Positions 58,447 through 64,000 of a stretch of DNA of 64,000 nucleotides are shown here, in pieces. Where the stretch lies: assembly GCA_010645155.1 (NCBI GenBank), contig JAAGOF010000251.1, positions 66,873-130,872 on the forward strand. Reading direction: 5' to 3'. The position numbers and the translations under genes were made by a program. The number at the start of each line of letters is the position of its first letter. Within the stretch, counting starts at the first letter, position 1. The DNA is from Tigriopus japonicus. Lineage: Eukaryota > Arthropoda > Copepoda > Harpacticoida > Harpacticidae. The notes beneath the pieces were generated by a model. It was not told the origin of the DNA and searched no databases. It saw nothing but the letters and a program-made list of their open reading frames with translations.

Positions 58447-59774
58447 ATCAGCATTCTTCAAATCTTGGCATTTCATGCACTCAATTGGAAATGCACACAC
58501 TCCGCTCAATTAAATTAAAACAATCCAATTGGAATCTGAAATGTGACTTATTTCTCTCTCTCTAATTTCAATCTTTTCTTACTTCTTTATTTTTTCTTAC
58601 TTCTTTATTTATTTAACACAGTGCTCAAGTTGGCTCCTCAAGCACTGAATCCCTATTTTCCGGCCAGGTTCTGGTGAAAACAAGCGATAGCTTATCCTGA
58701 ACCTGAGGAATATACTTTCATGACATCGATCTGCGTTGGGAAAATATTGTTTTCTATTTCCGCTAAAATCATGACATGAACGAAACAAAATATTCCTGAA
58801 ATAAAAAAATTCCTGAAATGTCCTCCCCGCAAACATTTTACGTGGGGTATGCAGACGAACAGCTGAGTGGGAGGTCACTGTACTAATATAGAAATACCAA
58901 AAGGCAGAGATTGGCATTCAAATCTATGATTGCCCGACCCAGCACGGACTGTCTGTGACGTCATTCATCATGCGGGAAGCCGAAGTTCATGATTAAAGGA
59001 ACCTTTTCTTCTACGAAACACATCTAAATTATTTCGCTCATTTGATAGGGCAGTTTGGTTATTGAAAATCCTCAAGTCTGCTGGAAATGTGTCTAAGGTA
59101 TTTACCCGATATGCAAAAAGTGAATTTCAACTAGTGTGGAGTTTAAACAGGGGCCAATTAATTCACATGATTGGGTGATTGACAACAAAATCTCAGTGAT
59201 GTGAAATCTCGGATTGCGCATGTTTTTTCACGGGAGGTTGCAAGGTAGGGTAACCTCTTAGAGAATGGGTGCTTTGCTCTTGTGTCTGAGCAAACACGAA
59301 TTTGAGTTTGATTTGCAACCCTGCTCAGAAGTCACAAAGTCAGGGATGCCTTGCCTTTTGGTGATCCTTAAAGAAAAAAAGACCTCTTTATGAAGACTGG
59401 TAGACAGTGGGGAATATGATTTCATTTAAGCAAATTGGCAACCCCAGCACCAAGTCAGATCACTACAAAATCAACAAATAAGAAGTACTCTGGTTTGTTG
59501 TTGAACTTCGTCAGAATTAGCTGAATGTTCAACTGAATGCTCTTGACCAATCACCAGCATGAATCATTGGCACCGTGTGTTAGCTTACGACGGCCAATAT
59601 CTATCTCAGGGTATCTATACTAATACAGCTCCCAAAATTGAACCTTGACACAAAAGCTTGATACATTTTCGAACTTCTCAATCAATACTGAACCTGTGAA
59701 ACCAGAAATTTTGCGTCACTAAGCTGAAAGGTTGCACGTATTTTCTATTTCACTAGTTGCGGTTAAAGGATTCT
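58447..59774. other. Repeat fragments, no gene
   Basis: Contains family D fragments (58868-58895 and 59612-59690) and a T/C-rich stretch at 58555-58615. No gene recognised. Confidence 0.5.
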
Positions 59775-60592
59775 TATTGATTGGGCATGTAAATCGTTAA
59801 ATTGCACGATTTTCAGATTTTTGCCAAAAAAACGGAATCAAGATTTATTTCTTGTGAGAAGATGCTATTTTACAAATTGTGTTGTCAGACAAACTTGTTC
59901 AAAGCATTGATTTAATTAGACAAAGTTTGCTTAGCTACCCCTGCACGTTTCAAAAATTGACATCAAGAGCGAGAAACTCGCCAAAATCCAATATTCATAG
60001 ATTGATATAGACTCATATTTCTATGTTAGGTGAGCATTAGTGCAGAAAAAATGATAAATTTCGATGTGAGACCTCTTGTCTTTAAAAGATGCATCGTTTT
60101 TGTCATGCTACTCGCTCTTGACGTTGATTTTCTATGTACTGTATATTGCTTCTAGGTCAAGGCCCACCAAATTTGATAACATGTTGTCAGGGGCCCACCA
60201 AACAGATGTTGGTAGGTTCAGGGGACCACAAATCAACAGTCAAAGAGCTATGGGCCCACGACGAGTTCAATACCATGGTTGTCTTGCGGGTCCACCACTT
60301 TGGATATTCCCCATAGCTCCTGGGCCCACCAAAGACCACCCTGGGGCTCACATGTGGGCTGCGGCCCACTGGTTGCCTACCCCTGGTATAGTGTATACAG
60401 GGGCCAACCAACATACCTGGTCTAATGAAATCATAGCTTCGAACTAGTGTGTCTGATAACAAAGTGTGTAAAATAACATCTGCTAACAAGAGATAAATCT
60501 TCAAGTCGTTTTTTTTTTCATAAATCAAAAAATCGTGCATTTAAACGAGTTATAAGCCCAGTCTACCTCTAGTCTTGATATCCCTTGTACTT
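59775..60592. mobile_element. Long-inverted-repeat element (family C), copy with an insertion
   Basis: Left part TTGCACGATTTTCAGATTTT and GAGAAGATGCTATTTTACAA; centre CTACCCCTGCACGTTTCAAA; right end AAGCCCAGTCTACCTCTAGT. Arms and order match 37278-37875. A block at 60149-60385 is absent from that copy. Confidence 0.65.
60149..60385. mobile_element. Probable hAT-type insertion within family C copy
   Basis: At 37.66 kb the family reads TTTTCTATGTATACAAGGG. Here the same place is split by a GGCCCACC-rich block ending GGTTGCCTACCCCTG, the form of a hAT (Charlie-like) terminal repeat. Octamers GTATATTG (60141-60148) and GTATAGTG (60386-60393) flank it, matching at seven of eight positions. The left end is eroded. 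Confidence 0.55.
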
Positions 60593-60997
60593 AAAGAATT
60601 GGCTGAACTTAATTCAAATGGTGAGAATTACTATTATTAATAGCTAGCCCAGCTTGAAAAATTGGAGTGCTTGATAGCTTGGGAAGTTCCACCAGTATTT
60701 AGGAGCATGAGCGACATGAACAATTCAGAAAATAAGGCTGTCAAGAATTGCGATATTTATGGAGCGAATTCGTCAGGGAGACAGTCCAAAACTTTTAATG
60801 AGGAAGACGTTGAATTTGGCTCAAAAGGCTATCTTTATGCCCAAAAACGAAAGTCTAGTAGTTCATCTACGTTCATCTAATTGTTTATCTACGGGAGATT
60901 GATACATGCATAGATATCTTGACTACTGGATGTCGTACGACCGACCGCTTGGTTGGTAAATTAGTACATTGAACAGTCTCCTGGAAATTGATCACTA

Positions 60998-61149
60998 AGG
61001 CTCGGAGACATATTCAGTTTTTCTGTTGAGTAGAAATTTCAGACGTTCCAAGGAATAGGGTCAGCTGACGATCAGCTAACAGTAAACACTACGTTGTGAA
61101 ACGTCTGGGATTCTGCTCCACAGCAAAACTGAATATTTATCCGAGGCCT
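60998..61149. mobile_element. Short palindromic MITE (family E), copy 2
   Basis: Left end GGCTCGGAGACATATTCAG, right end CTGAATATTTATCCGAGGCC. Complementarity continues inward (TCTGTTGAGTAGAAATTTC against GATTCTGCTCCACAGC; GACGTTCC against AAACGTCT). About 150 bases, non-coding. Confidence 0.82.
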
Positions 61150-61336
61150 ACTTATGATTTATCAAAAGTATCGTAACTGACCTCTCAATATATTGGGCAA
61201 AATACATTTTTTAAATACGTCATGATTCTGACAACCAGACCAAGCTAGTTTAACTCTAATATCCGGAAATTTTACCCTTACTATTCCTCCATCTAGTGAC
61301 GGATCTAAATTTTTCTTTAAAACTCTTTCATTGATA

Positions 61337-62362
61337 TCACGTAACCGTACATTCGTTCCCGTCCAGTTTGCATTGACGCAAAGGAGGAGCATCATTGGAT
61401 GTTTTGATCAACCCGGTGAATTGAAGTTCATAAAACAGGCCTTGCAAATTAGTGTCAGTTGGCTGAAATCGGTACCTAGGAGCTGGCTTTTCAATTGTCT
61501 TGGTATGCCACACCCAAACTTTGGTGCAATTCTCGGCCAGAACCTCGATGTCTTCCTGCTTGAAATCAAGGCTACGCAAAAACCTGTCCTCTTGATAACC
61601 AGGAATAAATGGCATAGCCACTTGATCCGGATTGTACTTTAACATTCGGATGTTCACCGCAAACCCGGCCATGTCCATGGGATACTTTCGATCGCCGAAC
61701 CATGGATCCGAAAAGCCAACCACACGACCATTCTGAACCACAGGACTACTATGAGAATGGTCTACCACAAGTCCCACGGGAAACATCGATATCTTCTTGG
61801 TGGTGCGAATTTCCTCAAATATTCTCAAATCGTAGGTGTTGTCGTCATCTGCAAAGTACAGAACCCCTTCAGGAACATCTGGATGAGTCATGATCCATTG
61901 GATTGCCGCATTTCGCTGAGAAACGCCACGAGGCTTTTGCCCTTCTCTAATGAAGACTACGGGTAGAGGAGACACCATGTGAACATAGGGTATTTGATGA
62001 TAAACCAAAAATTCGTTCACCATTGGGGAGCATTCTGTGGCATCTTCAATCACGAACCAGATGATGTTTCTCACATGAAGCAAGGTTTGAGCTAACCTCG
62101 TGAGTTCCGCGACTTGTTCCCGACGAGCAAAAGTGGGTGTGACGATGTAGAGCACGGGTTGAGTTCGATCAATCTTATGGCCAAGTTGTGGCAAAGAGTC
62201 ATGGCACTCTCTGATGGCAAGACTGTCGTAGCTAGGCGAAGTATTGTCTTTGCTTGGACGGGCGTGTGGGATGTGGTCTTTGGATGGAATCAAGTAGAAT
62301 TTACTACTGAGGATGAAAAGGATAACGATAAGAAGTGCTTGTCTTGTGTTGGTGAAAAACAT
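61337..62362 (-). CDS. Beta-1,3-glucuronosyltransferase (GT43 family)
   Basis: 341 residues in one exon: a type II Golgi membrane enzyme that transfers glucuronic acid from UDP-GlcA to a terminal galactose. Short cytoplasmic N-terminus, signal-anchor at about 10-25 (LLIVILFILSSKFYLI), then the GT43 catalytic domain. Visible signatures: YIVTPTFARREQ at 72-83, RGVSQRNAAIQWI at 145-157, the metal-binding DDD at 172-174 within FADDDNTYD, the GFAV and QEDRFL segments around the catalytic Glu, and VWVWHTKTIEKP near the end. Family members make the proteoglycan linker (B3GAT3/GlcAT-I) or HNK-1-type caps (GlcAT-P/S); I cannot decide which. It is intact and antisense to the plus-strand exons on either side. 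Confidence 0.95.
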   Translation of the reverse strand: MFFTNTRQALLIVILFILSSKFYLIPSKDHIPHARPSKDNTSPSYDSLAIRECHDSLPQLGHKIDRTQPVLYIVTPTFARREQVAELTRLAQTLLHVRNIIWFVIEDATECSPMVNEFLVYHQIPYVHMVSPLPVVFIREGQKPRGVSQRNAAIQWIMTHPDVPEGVLYFADDDNTYDLRIFEEIRTTKKISMFPVGLVVDHSHSSPVVQNGRVVGFSDPWFGDRKYPMDMAGFAVNIRMLKYNPDQVAMPFIPGYQEDRFLRSLDFKQEDIEVLAENCTKVWVWHTKTIEKPAPRYRFQPTDTNLQGLFYELQFTGLIKTSNDAPPLRQCKLDGNECTVT

Positions 62363-62611
62363 ATCTCCTCGAGGATGGGTTGATAAGGTTCAAAGCAATT
62401 TTTTTTTAAACCTCCTCACAAAGGTGTAATTATGGGGGAGGCTTGAGTTGAACTATCGACTTAACCTATGATGTATGATAGGATTTCCTTACCTTTCGCT
62501 CATCTCTTCAAAGAGTTTGTGCATTAAGTATTGGTTTATATTCTTTTTTATTGGAGTTTAATCGTGATCTGCGACATTCAAGTGGTGCCTTTATCCTATA
62601 TGATCCAGACT

Positions 62612-62618
62612 ATAAAAA
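62612..62618 (+). promoter_or_regulatory. Candidate TATA box
   Basis: TATAAAA in the context GACTATAAAAAGC on the plus strand. About 30 bases on is AATGAGATCTTC|GTAAAT, a possible short first exon with a donor. It lies 600 bases upstream of the Cys-rich exon at 63216. The pairing is a suggestion only. Confidence 0.3.
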
Positions 62619-63215
62619 GCTATCACAACCAAATTCTGCAGAATGAGATCTTCGTAAATGCTTTCAAAAGTGCAATTGTACACAAAACTGTTTAACCTAG
62701 ACTCAAAGCAATCAATTTGGGTACTTTACTGTTGTAATTTTTTTAAATGCAAGAATAGTTGGCCTTTCTTCGAATTGTTGTGGAAATTGATTTGCGAAAT
62801 GATGTTGCCGCAAAGAAATGCAATGGCAATAACTCGAGTTTAGGCAATTTAGGTTTGCATTTTAGAGAAAATATGAAATGAACTAGTATAAAGTCAGTCC
62901 CTTAGAATCATTGTCGTGTCTATTATCACCAGTACATAACATGATCTTGGATTAATAGATTAAACATGGCACAGATTTTCCCAATTTTGTTAATACTATT
63001 CATTATGTAATTTGATGCATCCAAAGTGGTTGTAATTAAAAACAATTGTAACTAGTTAATAACATTTGAAAATAACAAGAAGGCAATCGTATTTCATTAC
63101 TTTAAGACTAGTGTTGTTGCAATTAATTACATATTTAAAGTAATTGACGCAAGTCTGAATGGGTCTCAACAAAAGTGACGACGATCAATGAAGGACTTTT
63201 CTGATTTCATTTCAG

Positions 63216-63380
63216 GCTGGAGAAATTCCCGAGGTCCTTCTATGCTCGTGCGATTGTACCGACAAGGGATTTGAGAAATGTGTCATGTACAGGAAGCATG
63301 TGTGTTCTTGTTCGTTCTCATGTAACTTTGTCAAGGACTACTTGAAGCCGCCCAGAGGACATTCCTTCTTCTTAGCCTAA
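63216..63380 (+). CDS. Cys-rich C-terminal exon of an unassigned protein
   Basis: Acceptor gatttcatttcag at 63215, then 54 codons and TAA, followed 22 bases later by AATAAA. Reads AGEIPEVLLCSCDCTDKGFE, then KCVMYRKHVCSCSFSCNFVK, with seven cysteines including two CxC pairs, ending in YLKPPRGHSFFLA. It looks like the mature part of a small disulfide-rich secreted protein. Phase-0 entry is compatible with the signal-peptide exon at 47457-47531 and with coiled-coil exon 3. A different frame could join the short TATA-linked leader at 62640. The parent gene is undecided. Confidence 0.5.
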   Translation, partial: AGEIPEVLLCSCDCTDKGFEKCVMYRKHVCSCSFSCNFVKDYLKPPRGHSFFLA

Positions 63381-63401
63381 ATTTGCAAATTCTCCATTCT
63401 T

Positions 63402-63407
63402 AATAAA
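63402..63407 (+). terminator. Poly(A) signal AATAAA after the Cys-rich exon
   Basis: Canonical hexamer 22 bases after the TAA stop, supporting a terminal plus-strand exon here. Confidence 0.55.
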
Positions 63408-64000
63408 GCTTGATTCGATTCCTAAATTGGCACCTTCTAAATTAGACAGAAAACATAATTCATTTACATTGTTTCATGCGTTGTTGGTGAATGTGTTGGA
63501 GCACTAATTGAATTTCTCTTATCAAAAAGGACCTTGATATTTTCTACAAAGAAACCCTTCTAGATGGATACAAGTATTTTATGCACCTTAACCCTATCAA
63601 ATACGTACACTGGACTTTTTTTGGGCATTCTCTCGCTAAAGGACAAGTAATCGCTATAGGACAAGTAAACTAATGTGAAAATTAGCTAATTATATCATAT
63701 TTGTGCTGTTCAGTTAAGTCAAATTGTAGATTAACATTCAAGGGGAAATGTAAACAATTGCCTTTTTCAATTTTTTGAGGACCAAAAAATACTATTTATG
63801 CACCTGCAAAGGAAGGGAGTAATGACCAAAATCCGGCGGAGGGAGTTTCATTTTTTTTATCATGAAACGAGTGATGTTGGATCTTGGCCATTACCCACTT
63901 CATTTGTGGGTGCATATGAAATTTTGTTGACCAACTTATTCTTTTTGGGACTTCCGTTTCGATTTTTTCAACCCTGAAAATTAGTTCAACCATGGACATT
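63408..64000. other. No feature recognised
   Basis: AT-rich sequence to the right edge. The minus-strand open frame near the edge shows no domain. Confidence 0.5.

Noticed and set aside
60662..60880. Plus-strand 72-residue frame with a Ser-rich end, preceded by an AG
   Set aside because: No domain, no confident splice partner, and it lies in repeat-rich DNA; not enough to call an exon.

Overview
This is animal nuclear DNA: AT-rich, with multi-exon genes bounded by GT-AG (and some GC-AG) introns, signal-peptide exons, non-LTR reverse transcriptases and many small inverted-repeat transposons. A sidestep-type immunoglobulin gene, a Cys-loop channel with the PGR pore motif of the insect pHCl/CG7589-like group, and 60-bp introns beside very long ones point to an arthropod. 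A small crustacean such as a copepod would fit, but the species cannot be fixed from sequence alone.

Left part (1-27 kb): one large minus-strand gene of the sidestep family runs from a signal-peptide exon at 26.6 kb through exons at 18.6, 18.3, 9.4 and 4.4 kb and leaves the window on the left. All four splice junctions agree in phase. Its 8.8-kb third intron holds a complete two-exon gene on the opposite strand (12.3-15.7 kb) for a secreted or GPI-anchored Ig protein. The same intron holds a hAT-type element nested inside a mariner-type element, two broken LINE reverse transcriptases, a 445-base assembly gap, and a hAT-type MITE 19 bases from a splice donor.

Middle (27-40 kb): no convincing host gene. 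It is built of repeats: palindromic MITEs, an internally deleted Tc1/mariner copy with a transposase tail, a long-inverted-repeat family and LINE 3' ends.

Right part (40-64 kb): a six-exon Cys-loop ligand-gated channel (+), with two consecutive GC-AG introns; a 468-residue Ig-domain membrane receptor (-) that is a clear paralogue of the gene nested in the sidestep intron; a three-exon secreted Lys/Ser-rich and Thr-rich mucin-like protein (+); a lone signal-peptide exon (+); a foldback element of 17-bp tandem units in two inverted arms; a tRNA-like SINE whose tail matches LINE 3' ends; three exons of a coiled-coil protein (+); a 5'-truncated LINE; an intact single-exon beta-1,3-glucuronosyltransferase (-); and a Cys-rich terminal exon (+).

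The host genes do not form a pathway. Several are cell-surface or secretory: three Ig-superfamily proteins, a channel, a mucin-like protein and a proteoglycan/glycan glucuronosyltransferase. The most unusual material is the paralogous Ig receptor pair with a shared extra-cysteine pattern and different membrane anchors, and the dense, partly nested landscape of small transposons.
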